Assembly: GCA_023665475.1 (NCBI GenBank)
Contig: JAMPEB010000016.1
Location: 1-56,031 of the forward strand
Direction: 5' to 3'
Source: Lachnoclostridium sp.
Lineage (GTDB): Bacteria; Bacillota; Clostridia; Lachnospirales; Lachnospiraceae
Length of the DNA: 56,031 bases
In this document: positions 17,153 through 24,145 of the stretch, piece after piece
Layout: every line of letters begins with the position of its first letter
How positions within the stretch are numbered: position 1 is the stretch's first letter
Program-made: the position numbers and the translations under genes
Notes under the pieces: model-generated
What the model saw: the letters and a program-made list of their open reading frames with translations, nothing else
Databases searched by the model: none
Told to the model about the DNA's origin: nothing

Positions 17153-18571
17153 TTATTCTACAATAATATTCTGCCCCGGCATGATGCGGTCCACATCCGT
17201 AATCTGCGGATTTTTTGCTTTCAACTGATTCAGTGTCATATTGTTGGCTTTTGCAATCTTGCTTAAGGTATCTCCCGCTTTTACAATGATGGCCGCTTTA
17301 CCGGATGCGGAAACATAGGAATTTCCGACTCTGTAATGCTGTGCCAGATACAGAGGTCCGTACCAGGGGATATCGTTATCCATGGCTGCGCCTGCGGGAA
17401 TGCGAATCTTGTAGTCCACACCTTCATAGGTGTACTCCATCTCTAATGCCACATCACCGCGTGCCAAGAGTTCTTTCATATCCGCATTGGACAGGGTGGT
17501 GATATTCTGTTCCTTGGTTATTTGAATGACTTCACCCGGCTTTGCTGCTGCAATCTGGTTCTCGGGGAGAGCCGTGTCAGCAGGCTGTCCGGAACCTGAA
17601 TCGTTGTCTGAATCATCCTCATCATCGGAATCAGAAATTCTTGTGAACTCAAATACATCTGATTTTTCTCCCTCGGGACCATTGGCAACCTCGTCTAAGT
17701 TATTGCTTAATGCTTTCACGGTAACGGCATATTTGCCCGACCCTATATACCTTGCATTTCCCTCACCAAAAGTATCTGCAAAATCTCTGGTCCTGTCCTG
17801 ACCGCCGGCATCCGTCCCGCTGTCCGCCGTAATCTTACTGAATACAGAGAGATGTCCTATGGAATTATATTCATCAGCCGAATTCGCCAAGGTTACACTG
17901 GGGTTCCATTGGTCGTTCTCTTCATCCAATCTGTACAGCACAAATTGATATCCGGCTGCTCCTTCCACGGAAGTGTAATGGAACAAATAGGGCTGCTCCG
18001 CATCCCAATAGCCCACGGTAGTGCCTAATTCTTCATCCGGGCGGATATACTCTATCTCCTCGGAAACATCGAAATCGCTCTCAAGTTCTATTATAGTATT
18101 GCTGCCGCTGCCTCTAAAAAGTTCTGCCCATACCTCAAAATAATAAGTGCCCGACTCCTCCAAATCCTGAGAAAACGGAAGATTCCAATGGCAAACATCA
18201 GTTCCTCCAATAAGAGCCTCTTTCACATTATCTGACACATACATCTGAGTAGCCGGATTTGGGTCATTCGGGTTCCTGCTTGACACAAATCTCCAAGGAT
18301 TACTGTCATCTCGAAAAGAATCATAGTCCTTAAACAGTTCACCATCCTTATAAACCCTTACATGCCAGCTCATTGGACCCCCGGTAGTTCTGTCTAATGT
18401 CCAATTAAAGGAACAGGAATATATCTTGTCTGAAAATTCCGCCTTTCTGGGAGCATTCAAAATATACTTTTGTGGTGTATTGCTCTCTTCCGCAGCCGCA
18501 GTCATGCCGCTAAATGGCGAAACCATCAATGCCAGAGCCATAGCTGCTGCCAATATTGCTTTTTTCTTCAT
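17153..18571 (-). CDS. Secreted protein with FnIII-like regions and C-terminal LysM domain
   Basis: 472 residues. A signal peptide (Lys-rich start, hydrophobic 4-17, AAAE cleavage region near 27) leads into two beta-rich, Trp/Tyr-containing modules resembling fibronectin type III folds. An acidic Ser/Asp linker follows (around 318-335), then a C-terminal LysM (about 428-472, VKAGDTLSKIAKANNMTL). LysM binds peptidoglycan, so the protein probably sits on the cell wall. It lies 88 bases downstream of the membrane Ser/Thr kinase gene, whose outer domain has a similar beta-rich style. AGGAGG precedes the ATG with a longish spacer. Exact role unknown. Confidence 0.8.
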   Translation of the reverse strand: MKKKAILAAAMALALMVSPFSGMTAAAEESNTPQKYILNAPRKAEFSDKIYSCSFNWTLDRTTGGPMSWHVRVYKDGELFKDYDSFRDDSNPWRFVSSRNPNDPNPATQMYVSDNVKEALIGGTDVCHWNLPFSQDLEESGTYYFEVWAELFRGSGSNTIIELESDFDVSEEIEYIRPDEELGTTVGYWDAEQPYLFHYTSVEGAAGYQFVLYRLDEENDQWNPSVTLANSADEYNSIGHLSVFSKITADSGTDAGGQDRTRDFADTFGEGNARYIGSGKYAVTVKALSNNLDEVANGPEGEKSDVFEFTRISDSDDEDDSDNDSGSGQPADTALPENQIAAAKPGEVIQITKEQNITTLSNADMKELLARGDVALEMEYTYEGVDYKIRIPAGAAMDNDIPWYGPLYLAQHYRVGNSYVSASGKAAIIVKAGDTLSKIAKANNMTLNQLKAKNPQITDVDRIMPGQNIIVE

Positions 18572-18659
18572 ATTGCTTTTCTTCCTCCTCTGCTTAAAAA
18601 TAGTTACTAACTATATATATCACAGGTTTTAAGGAAGTTGGTCTGCTGGCAGCAGATTT

Positions 18660-20168
18660 TTATTTCACAAGCAGCCACGGGCTGTAATATTCTTCCGGCA
18701 CAGGGTCCGGCATAGGGCTGGAGCTGTATTCGTTAGGCCGTGAAGAATATGCCTGCACAGTAAAACGGTATCGTTTATTTTCTCCCGGTATTAAAAGGTA
18801 TGGTCTGATAACGATTCCGCCATACCCCCGTTCCACAACCTGTTCTTTGCTCCAGATATTATTTGTCACATATTCGCCGGCTTCATTATAAACCGTCACA
18901 TTAAAGCTATCCTTGTCTTCATAATCGTCCAGATTGCTCCATGTGGCATAACTCGTATAATCATTATCCTCATTATACATCTTCCACTCAAGCCCTTCGG
19001 GCAGAGGCAGTGGAGGCGCTGATTCCCCCGTATATTCAAAGGCATCCGACATCGCATAAGCGCTGTCTGTATAATGAATCCCATCTCCGACCGCAGCCAC
19101 GGAAAAATAATAGAATCCATTCTCTGTGAACTCTTTCGCCATATTTTCGCTCAGATACTCTAAATCTCTGAAAGTAGATCCCATTCTGATTTTATCTTCA
19201 AAAAAATAATCATCGTCCTCTACATCCGGGGAAGTCGATATATCTCTTCTATACACTCTTATATAAAACTGCACTTCATCCCCCACACCGGATTCCGGCA
19301 CATTCTGCCATGTTGCGTTGCCGGTATCGCCGTCCCAATGAACATCCTGTGGCACAGGTAAAACAGTTAAGCCATTCTCTGCCCCGGCATTATAGAATGG
19401 CGGTGTGCCCCCCCGCAGAGCCGCCATCCGCATGATGCCATAGCCTGCAAGAGCCAGCACAAGCAGTACCGCGGCGCCGCACAGAACCGTTTCTTTCGTA
19501 TGGAAAAATGCTCTTTTCACCTGTTTTACGGACTGATATCTCTTATCCGGGTCCAGATTCATGCATTTTCGGATAATCTTTTTATAACGAGGGTTCCGGT
19601 TCTTTTCCCCCATAATCTGATTCAAAGTCACCCCCAGCGCATAGATATCCGTGCGCTCATCGGTCTGGGCAAAACCATACTGTTCCGGCGGCGCAAATCC
19701 TCTGGTGCCCAGAAGCTTGGTATCCTTCTCCACCTCTTCCTTCGGCATCCGGGCGGCATCAAAATCAATCAAGTACACATGCCCGTCCTCTGTAAGAATA
19801 ATGTTGGAAGGTTTGATATCGCGGTGGATAATGCCTTTTCCATGTATAAATTCCAATACAGAGCACAAACTTCTTACCACATTCAAAAACTGCTCTTTGG
19901 ACAGGTCTAATACATCGGGGAGCTTTCCCTCTATATACTCTTCCATAACCACAGTGGAATCTTCCAAAACAGACACTTCGTATAATTTAGGCAGATTTGG
20001 GTGGGGATACTTTTGCAGAATTTCATAAATGGGATGGCGTCCCTTAAGGGTTTTCTTTATAAATAGCTGCTCCGCCTCTTGGTTTACCCCCCCGAGCGGC
20101 TTTTGGCGTACCAGATACACCGTGCTTTTGTCACTTTGCTTTAAAAGCTTAATCTCTTCATACTCCAT
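18660..20168 (-). CDS. Membrane Ser/Thr protein kinase (Hanks type) with extracellular beta domains
   Basis: 502 residues. The kinase domain fills 1-220, with FIKK lysine near 38, HRDIKPSN catalytic loop at 115-122, DFD (in place of DFG) at 135-137 and GTRGFAPPEQ at 154-163. A membrane helix at 228-247 leads to ~250 outer residues of FnIII-like modules, not the PASTA repeats of PrkC. So it is a transmembrane sensor kinase with an unusual outer part. The ATG at 20168 is chosen for its MEYEEIKLL start; an ATG at 20180 is possible but sits too close to the GGAAGGG site. A promoter (TTGCAT-18-TATAAT) lies at 20286-20315. Confidence 0.88.
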   Translation of the reverse strand: MEYEEIKLLKQSDKSTVYLVRQKPLGGVNQEAEQLFIKKTLKGRHPIYEILQKYPHPNLPKLYEVSVLEDSTVVMEEYIEGKLPDVLDLSKEQFLNVVRSLCSVLEFIHGKGIIHRDIKPSNIILTEDGHVYLIDFDAARMPKEEVEKDTKLLGTRGFAPPEQYGFAQTDERTDIYALGVTLNQIMGEKNRNPRYKKIIRKCMNLDPDKRYQSVKQVKRAFFHTKETVLCGAAVLLVLALAGYGIMRMAALRGGTPPFYNAGAENGLTVLPVPQDVHWDGDTGNATWQNVPESGVGDEVQFYIRVYRRDISTSPDVEDDDYFFEDKIRMGSTFRDLEYLSENMAKEFTENGFYYFSVAAVGDGIHYTDSAYAMSDAFEYTGESAPPLPLPEGLEWKMYNEDNDYTSYATWSNLDDYEDKDSFNVTVYNEAGEYVTNNIWSKEQVVERGYGGIVIRPYLLIPGENKRYRFTVQAYSSRPNEYSSSPMPDPVPEEYYSPWLLVK

Positions 20169-20285
20169 GATAACAACCATACCCTTCCGCCGCCTGCAAA
20201 TACTTGACAACTGTATTCTGCCGCCCGTACACCGACTTTAAGTAATCCCAGATTTCTCTTGTCATATTATGGACAATTTGGTAAA

Positions 20286-20315
20286 ATTATAGCACATGAA
20301 TTATGGGAGATGCAA
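20286..20315 (-). promoter_or_regulatory. Promoter of the kinase-LysM operon
   Basis: On the minus strand TTGCAT (20315-20310) and TATAAT (20291-20286) are 18 bases apart, with TGC before the -10 as in extended promoters. It would give a leader of about 115 bases before the kinase start. Confidence 0.65.
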
Positions 20316-20322
20316 GTGTGAA

Positions 20323-20382
20323 CGGAATGAAGATTTTCTAAGGTTGGAAAGTACCCCGCCTAAGAAAATCTAAATCATTCCG
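20323..20382. repeat. Nested-hairpin intergenic element E
   Basis: Arms CGGAATGA (20323-20330) and TCATTCCG (20375-20382) enclose GATTTTCTAAGG (20332-20343) and CCTAAGAAAATC (20359-20370), 11 of 12 paired. The outer arm and the following GATTTT match the last hairpin of element B. It lies upstream of both the kinase promoter and the divergent HTH gene. Confidence 0.75.
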
Positions 20383-20435
20383 GGAAGTGTGAGAAGAAAT
20401 TCTGAGAATATCTGCTTAGTATCGGAGGTACCAGC

Positions 20436-20888
20436 ATGGAAATTATGGCTGCGGAAAACAAAACGACCATTGAGTTAGAAAATGAAATCAAAGAGGCAAC
20501 GGACATTGAGGACTATCTGCAGACCAACCAAAAGTATCTGACACAGGACGGTTTCTGCGAGTATTTGAACACACTTTTATCCTCAAAGGGCATCCGTAAA
20601 GCGGATGTGGTGCGGGAATCCCTGCTGGACAGGGCATATGTGTACCAGATATTTTCCGGTGAGAGAACGCCTTCCCGTGATAAGCTGATTGCTCTGGCAT
20701 TTGGAATGCATCTTACGGATGCGGAAACACAAAAAATGCTGAAATTGTCCTGCAACAGGGAACTGTACGCAAAGGATGAAAGGGATGTGTTGATTTTATT
20801 TGCCCTACAGCATAAACAAACCATCATGGATGTCAACGAATCATTGTTCCGGCATGGTTTTCCTGCTTTAGGCGCTCCGCCGGAATAA
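20436..20888 (+). CDS. HTH (XRE-like) regulator, divergent from the Ser/Thr kinase
   Basis: 150 residues. The central part (about 37-95) has a helix-turn-helix of the Cro/C1 type: SSKGIRKADVVRESLLDRAYVYQIFSG is read as recognition region, followed by TPSRDKLIALAFGM. The N-terminal 35 residues are acidic and the C-terminal 40 form predicted helices. GGAGG precedes the ATG by seven bases. It sits head-to-head with the kinase/LysM operon, sharing a 267-base intergenic region, so it is a candidate regulator or kinase substrate. Thr/Ser-rich N-terminus is compatible with phosphorylation, which is inference only. Confidence 0.75.
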   Translation: MEIMAAENKTTIELENEIKEATDIEDYLQTNQKYLTQDGFCEYLNTLLSSKGIRKADVVRESLLDRAYVYQIFSGERTPSRDKLIALAFGMHLTDAETQKMLKLSCNRELYAKDERDVLILFALQHKQTIMDVNESLFRHGFPALGAPPE

Positions 20889-20897
20889 AAGTTTCAC

Positions 20898-20926
20898 TAG
20901 ACAAGCATTCTGTATTATGCTACATT
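20898..20926 (+). promoter_or_regulatory. Probable promoter of the SDR gene
   Basis: TAGACA (20898-20903) and TACATT (20921-20926) are separated by 17 bases, 50 bases upstream of the SDR start. Moderate match. Confidence 0.45.
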
Positions 20927-20977
20927 TGTTTATAGAGTGAAAATCATTCTAATCACCATATTAAGGAGGGATATACT

Positions 20978-21778
20978 ATGGGTTTTCTGTCAGGAAAGAC
21001 AGCAATTATTACAGGCGCCGGGCGTGCAGTTTTGAGTGACGGCCGCTGCGGCTCCATCGGCTACGGTATTGCAACCGCTTATGCAAAAGAGGGCGCAAAT
21101 ATCGTAATTACCGGACGAAATGTGAAAAAACTGGAAGATGCAAAAGAGGAATTAGAGCGTTTATACAACATTCAGGTATTGACGGTTGCTGCGGATGTGA
21201 ATGCAGGCGCAGACAATCAGGCCGTGGTAGAAGAGGTAGTGCGCCAGACCATGGACAAGTTCGGAAGAATTGATGTGCTGATCAACAATGCACAGGCATC
21301 CGCTTCCGGCGTGACCTTAATTGACCACACCACAGAGCAGTTTGATTTGGCAATATATTCCGGTCTTTATGCAGCTTTCTATTATATGAAGGCCTGCTAC
21401 CCTCATCTGGTGGAAACCAAGGGCACCGTTATCAACTTCGCTTCCGGCGCCGGATTATTCGGTAACTTCGGACAGTGCGCATATGCTGCTGCCAAGGAGG
21501 GCATCCGTGGCTTAACCCGTGTTGCTGCTACCGAGTGGGCAAAGGACGGCGTAAATGTAAATATTATCTGTCCGCTGGCATGGACCGCACAGCTTGAGAA
21601 CTTCTCTATTCAGTATCCGGATGCATTTAAGGAAAATGTAAAAATGCCTCCTGCAGGACACTATGGCGATGTAGAGCTGGAAATCGGCCGCGTATGCGTT
21701 CAGTTGGCTTCTCCCGACTTCAAGTATATGACAGGCGAAACCCTCACCTTGGAAGGCGGTATGGGGCAGAGACCGTAA
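20978..21778 (+). CDS. Short-chain dehydrogenase/reductase with expanded nucleotide-binding loop
   Basis: 266 residues. The Rossmann start is AIITGAGRA but the usual TGxxxGxG loop is stretched: about nine extra residues (VLSDGRCGS) separate TGAGRA from IGYGIA. NNAQ replaces the common NNAG at about 103-106. The catalytic set appears as the Ser in INFASGAG and YAAAK. The C-terminus ends in the common SDR GETLTLEGG strand. It is an NAD(P)-dependent oxidoreductase; substrate unknown, with steroid, sugar or fatty-acyl substrates all possible. AGGAGGG precedes the ATG and a strong terminator follows, so it is monocistronic. Confidence 0.88.
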   Translation: MGFLSGKTAIITGAGRAVLSDGRCGSIGYGIATAYAKEGANIVITGRNVKKLEDAKEELERLYNIQVLTVAADVNAGADNQAVVEEVVRQTMDKFGRIDVLINNAQASASGVTLIDHTTEQFDLAIYSGLYAAFYYMKACYPHLVETKGTVINFASGAGLFGNFGQCAYAAAKEGIRGLTRVAATEWAKDGVNVNIICPLAWTAQLENFSIQYPDAFKENVKMPPAGHYGDVELEIGRVCVQLASPDFKYMTGETLTLEGGMGQRP

Positions 21779-21813
21779 GGGCGTATTCATATTAATACAC
21801 GAAATAAAATATC

Positions 21814-21851
21814 AAAAGAACTGTATGCCGCTTAGCATACAGTTCTTTTTT
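21814..21851 (+). terminator. Terminator of the SDR gene
   Basis: A perfect 15-bp stem pairs 21814-21828 with 21835-21849 around a six-base loop, followed by a T tract. It is 36 bases after the stop. Confidence 0.92.
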
Positions 21852-22161
21852 CCTTTGAAAAATTTCTTCAAACTCACTGCAGCATATCCGAGATTCCATA
21901 ATAGCAGGCATTGCACCATAGTAAGAATGCATCCATATTTCAAAGCGTGGATTTGACCAGCCCACTCTTATGCCAAAAGATTGGGCTTATTTGATAATCT
22001 AATCAAAATCTTTTACCTTATCCCTGTCAAACACAATCCATGGTATGCGATATTGCGCATCATAAGCAGTCATTGATTACTAGTTTATTTTGTATTTCTT
22101 TTGGCAGTTTTTTATGCAATCCCTGAAAATAACATCTCTCCGTAGCCTCTGTATATAAAAC
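21852..22161 (-). pseudogene. Decayed RloB-like gene fragment
   Basis: Reading the minus strand from 22161, one frame gives LYTEATERCYFQGLHKKLP, then a frame change after a TGA, then RIPWIVFDRDKVKDFD, two in-frame stops (TAG, TAA), and finally GIRVGWSNPRFEIWMHSYY and a further ~25 residues. The order TE..YFxGL, VFDRD and SNPxFEIW is that of RloB proteins, found in restriction and AAA-ATPase-linked phage-defence loci. Start and C-terminal end are missing, and part of the middle is deleted. It is squeezed between the SDR terminator and the PepSY stop. No partner RloA or restriction gene is seen here. Confidence 0.72.
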
Positions 22162-23039
22162 TAATCTTTCTCAGCTTTAATAATCTCTCCACTCACGGCA
22201 TTAATCTCATACTCATATTCCGTCCAGCCCTTGTGAAACTCTATCTCATAAACCTTGATGCCGTCCTCTAAATCAAGCTTAATCTGCTTTTGGCTGATTT
22301 CGCTATCTTTGAGTCCTGCGTGAGTGAGTACAATGCTCCAAGCGGATTCCTCACCAATGTAAGAATCCGATGCTGTCTGATTCGCTGGCGTTCCTGAGCT
22401 TTCTGGTATTTCTAAGTTTGCAGCATTTCCTGAATTGCCAGAATGCACTTGATTCGTAACTGCCCTGTTGTCTGAATCCTTCTCTATGCTCTTTGCCAGC
22501 ACACTGCCAGAATACAGGTCGATTTCATATTCATATTCGGTACTGCCTATCATAAATTCTACATCGTAATGCTCTGCTCTTCCATCATCATAATCAATAA
22601 TGCAGCTTATATAGGATATGTCGCTTTCCTGCACTCCGGCATCGGCAAGCGCCGCCGCCTTTGCAGCTTCCTCCCCGATATAAGAATCCGATGCCGCCGG
22701 ATTCACCGCATCTCCTGCATTGGGTGTGGGCGAAGTCTGGGACTGGCTCGGGTTTTGCGACTGGTTTGGCGTTTGCGCCGAGGCTTGCCCTTGACTTTGG
22801 TTTAATGCCTGACCTTGGGCTGAATCTTGGCTTGGAATCTGTGCCGCAGCTTGGTTTTGCCCTTGCACCTGACCTTGGTTTGAAAGCTGCTCCTGCGTAT
22901 TGTCTGCTTTGTCTGTGCCAGACAGTTTCCCGGCTAAAGCAAACATGCCAAAGCTTAACACGGAAGCAGCTGCCGCCGCGCCGATTATAGAAAGAATGAA
23001 GGTCTTTTTTCCTATAGTCACTTTTTCATTTTCTGACAT
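22161..23039 (-). CDS. Membrane-anchored protein with two PepSY domains
   Basis: 292 residues. A short cytosolic start and one membrane helix (about 14-37) are followed by a Gln/Ser/Asn/Ala-rich low-complexity linker (about 45-110). Two PepSY-like repeats follow, each opening with DSYIGEE and ending with YEYEI(D/N)..SG. PepSY domains often act as inhibitors or chaperones of extracellular enzymes or in redox/iron proteins. The start at 23039 is favoured by the MSENEK context; the ribosome binding site is weak. It is the last gene of a likely three-gene operon with the 40-residue ORF and the FakA-C-like gene. Confidence 0.85.
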   Translation of the reverse strand: MSENEKVTIGKKTFILSIIGAAAAASVLSFGMFALAGKLSGTDKADNTQEQLSNQGQVQGQNQAAAQIPSQDSAQGQALNQSQGQASAQTPNQSQNPSQSQTSPTPNAGDAVNPAASDSYIGEEAAKAAALADAGVQESDISYISCIIDYDDGRAEHYDVEFMIGSTEYEYEIDLYSGSVLAKSIEKDSDNRAVTNQVHSGNSGNAANLEIPESSGTPANQTASDSYIGEESAWSIVLTHAGLKDSEISQKQIKLDLEDGIKVYEIEFHKGWTEYEYEINAVSGEIIKAEKD

Positions 23040-23084
23040 ATAAATATCTCTGCCTTTCTGCATCATGCCTAGCCAATCTAGTTT

Positions 23085-23207
23085 TCAGCCAAATTTCTTA
23101 GCTGCTTCAACTTTTATTATATCTGTTTCCTCGAACTCAATCAATTTTCCGTCTTCCGTCTTTAGAATTATACTTTCTTTTCCGGAATCATTATTTTCGG
23201 ACTTCAT
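23085..23207 (-). CDS. Small 40-residue protein
   Basis: ATG at 23207 to TGA at 23085; AAGGAAG lies ten bases upstream. The peptide starts MKSENND and continues as alternating strands (IILKTEDGKLIEFEETDII) with a basic end. It starts 19 bases after the FakA-C-like stop and ends 45 bases before the PepSY start, so it fits in the operon. The beta-hairpin-like pattern with acidic residues recalls DUF1292-type small proteins, but it is too short to assign. Confidence 0.55.
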   Translation of the reverse strand: MKSENNDSGKESIILKTEDGKLIEFEETDIIKVEAAKKFG

Positions 23208-23226
23208 ATCACTTATTCTTCCTTAA

Positions 23227-23478
23227 CTATCCCTGCAGTCCTCTTGCCTGCCTATCCATATCCTCCACTACGATGTCATAAATTTCCCCCAAGGTAGCGC
23301 AGTATTCTAACAGCTTCCAAGGCTCATTGGTATGATAGTGAATCTTTATCAATTCATCATCCCCCACTGCAAGAAGACAGTCACCTTTGAAATTTTCTGT
23401 GATATAATCATTAATCACATCCTCGTCCAAATCCTTTCCTTCAATTAATAACTGGGTATCATAGCGAAATTCTAACAT
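23227..23478 (-). CDS. Stand-alone FakA/DAK C-terminal-like small protein
   Basis: 83 residues. The body (ENFKGDCLLAVGDDELIKIHYHTNEPWKLLEY..GEIYDIVVEDM) matches the conserved block near the end of FakA/YloV fatty-acid kinases, where VGDDxLIKVHxHTN is characteristic. The kinase (Dak2) part is absent, so it cannot phosphorylate by itself; such small proteins are sometimes annotated as kinase to dihydroxyacetone kinase. The ATG at 23478 follows AAGGAG and GGAG. A promoter lies at 23525-23554. Role unknown; a ligand- or partner-binding function is the modest inference. Confidence 0.72.
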   Translation of the reverse strand: MLEFRYDTQLLIEGKDLDEDVINDYITENFKGDCLLAVGDDELIKIHYHTNEPWKLLEYCATLGEIYDIVVEDMDRQARGLQG

Positions 23479-23524
23479 ATCACTCCGTCTCCTTTTATTC
23501 ATCATTATGTTTGTGGCTGACTTT

Positions 23525-23554
23525 ATTATACTACTATCTCGTTATTTTTTTCAA
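23525..23554 (-). promoter_or_regulatory. Promoter of the FakA-C-like / 40-residue / PepSY operon
   Basis: On the minus strand TTGAAA (23554-23549) and TATAAT (23530-23525) with 18-base spacing, about 47 bases upstream of the ATG. Confidence 0.65.
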
Positions 23555-23562
23555 CTAAACAA

Positions 23563-23620
23563 TAGCATTTGTTTACGCTTTGTGGAAATTCCGTTGGCAT
23601 GACTAAAAAGGAGTTGTATG
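23563..23620 (+). repeat. Diverged copy of the luxS leader
   Basis: This stretch (AAACAATAGCAT, then ACGCTTTGTGGAAAT, then GGCATGACTAAAAAGGAG) parallels the region just upstream of luxS at 24710-24765 (AAACAATAGAAT, ACGCTTTGCGGAAAT, TTCATGAACAAGAAAGAAGGAG). The match is partial with small gaps. The two copies flank the tandem small-RNA/toxin cassettes. Confidence 0.55.
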
Positions 23621-23659
23621 GTTATGGGATTCAGATGGATTCTGTGTGTGAAAAACCTG

Positions 23660-23688
23660 TTGACGGAAATGCTGATAAGTGCTAAGAT
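23660..23688 (+). promoter_or_regulatory. Promoter of putative antitoxin RNA, copy 1
   Basis: TTGACG (23660-23665), 17 bases, TAAGAT (23683-23688). Start of transcription would be near 23695, so the RNA would begin close to AGGTGTTACC. Confidence 0.75.
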
Positions 23689-23694
23689 ACTTTA

Positions 23695-23785
23695 TAGAAA
23701 AGGTGTTACCATAAAGCAACGGTTCGCCTTGGTTAGTTGAATTTCAAAAAAGCAACCTAACTTTGGTCGGAGCGGTTGCTTTTTT
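23695..23785 (+). ncRNA. Putative antitoxin small RNA, copy 1
   Basis: From the predicted start near 23695 to the terminator ending at 23785, about 90 bases, converging on the toxin gene. It overlaps the toxin coding end and stop codon within the shared terminator hairpin. A short frame could be read across it, but the terminator and lack of coding conservation favour a regulatory RNA. The existence of the transcript is inferred from promoter and terminator only. Confidence 0.6.
23746..23785. terminator. Bidirectional terminator shared by toxin mRNA and antisense RNA, copy 1
   Basis: AAAAAAGCAACC (23746-23757) and GGTTGCTTTTTT (23774-23785) give a perfect 12-bp stem with T tracts on both strands. 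The toxin stop codon (23757-23759) lies at the base of its loop. Confidence 0.88.
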
Positions 23786-23888
23786 GATGTTTCTTATTTC
23801 TTTCGGTCTGTCGGATACTGATCATTGTGACGATGATACTGATTACTGTCACTACAATACCGACAAACTCCAAAATCATTCCGAACAT
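23757..23888 (-). CDS. Putative type I toxin, small hydrophobic membrane peptide, copy 1
   Basis: 43 residues starting MFGMILEFVGIVVTV. Residues 4-25 are one hydrophobic helix rich in Val/Ile, followed by a basic, polar tail (RQTERNKKHQKSNR). This layout is that of type I toxins such as Fst, TxpA and BsrG and of small holin-like toxins, which insert in the membrane. The ATG (23888-23886) overlaps the stop of a 10-codon leader (TGATG) that carries the only strong ribosome binding site. The last codons lie in the terminator stem, and a convergent RNA promoter faces it. I do not recognise the peptide family; toxicity is inferred. Confidence 0.72.
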   Translation of the reverse strand: MFGMILEFVGIVVTVISIIVTMISIRQTERNKKHQKSNRSDQS

Positions 23889-23920
23889 CAATAGTGCTTA
23901 CCTTTCACTTTATTTTCCAT
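23888..23920 (-). CDS. Ten-residue leader peptide upstream of toxin, copy 1
   Basis: MENKVKGKHY, ATG at 23918-23920, TGA at 23888-23890 overlapping the toxin ATG by one base. The ribosome binding site AAAGGAGGGG (23938-23929) is eight bases upstream. The leader is identical in both tandem copies while the toxins differ, suggesting selection. By analogy with mok/hok, translation of the toxin would depend on the leader; that is inference. Confidence 0.65.
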   Translation of the reverse strand: MENKVKGKHY

Positions 23921-24013
23921 ATATGTATCCCCTCCTTTGATACTGGAAGCTCTCAAAATGTACTCATTTTGGCAAAAGGCGAACCGCTACCCGTTTTGGT
24001 AACACCTGTATAT

Positions 24014-24041
24014 ATTCTAACATGATGGCAGCGTTTTACAA
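24014..24041 (-). promoter_or_regulatory. Promoter of toxin mRNA, copy 1
   Basis: Minus strand TTGTAA (24041-24036), 16 bases, TAGAAT (24019-24014). The mRNA would start near 24007 at AGGTGTTACC, nearly the same 5' sequence as the antisense RNA. Confidence 0.65.
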
Positions 24042-24110
24042 GATGCGGCAACAAATATTTTATTAAAATAAAGTTTGTGGATTCTGCCTTCATATCGCAT
24101 GAAAAACCTG

Positions 24111-24139
24111 TTGACGGAAGTGCTGATAAGTGCTAAGAT
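24111..24139 (+). promoter_or_regulatory. Promoter of putative antitoxin RNA, copy 2
   Basis: TTGACG (24111-24116), 17 bases, TAAGAT (24134-24139), both hexamers identical to copy 1. Confidence 0.75.
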
Positions 24140-24145
24140 ACTTTA

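Larger units (their letters stand above)
23649..24053. repeat. Tandem cassette, copy 1
   Basis: About 405 bases that recur at 24100-24507 with roughly 90% or better identity by eye, 46 bases apart. Each unit holds a plus-strand promoter, a bidirectional terminator, a minus-strand 43-codon gene with a 10-codon leader, and a minus-strand promoter. The clearest difference is a nine-base block just before the terminator (23737-23745 here). Confidence 0.9.

Noticed and set aside
23619..23741. A ~40-codon plus-strand frame (starting MVMGFRWILCVKN) with AAAAGGAG upstream, covering the putative antitoxin RNA; copy 2 has a related frame
   Set aside because: It overlays the promoter, and the copy 2 equivalent lacks the ribosome binding site and has a different end. 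The terminator and convergent layout fit a regulatory RNA better.
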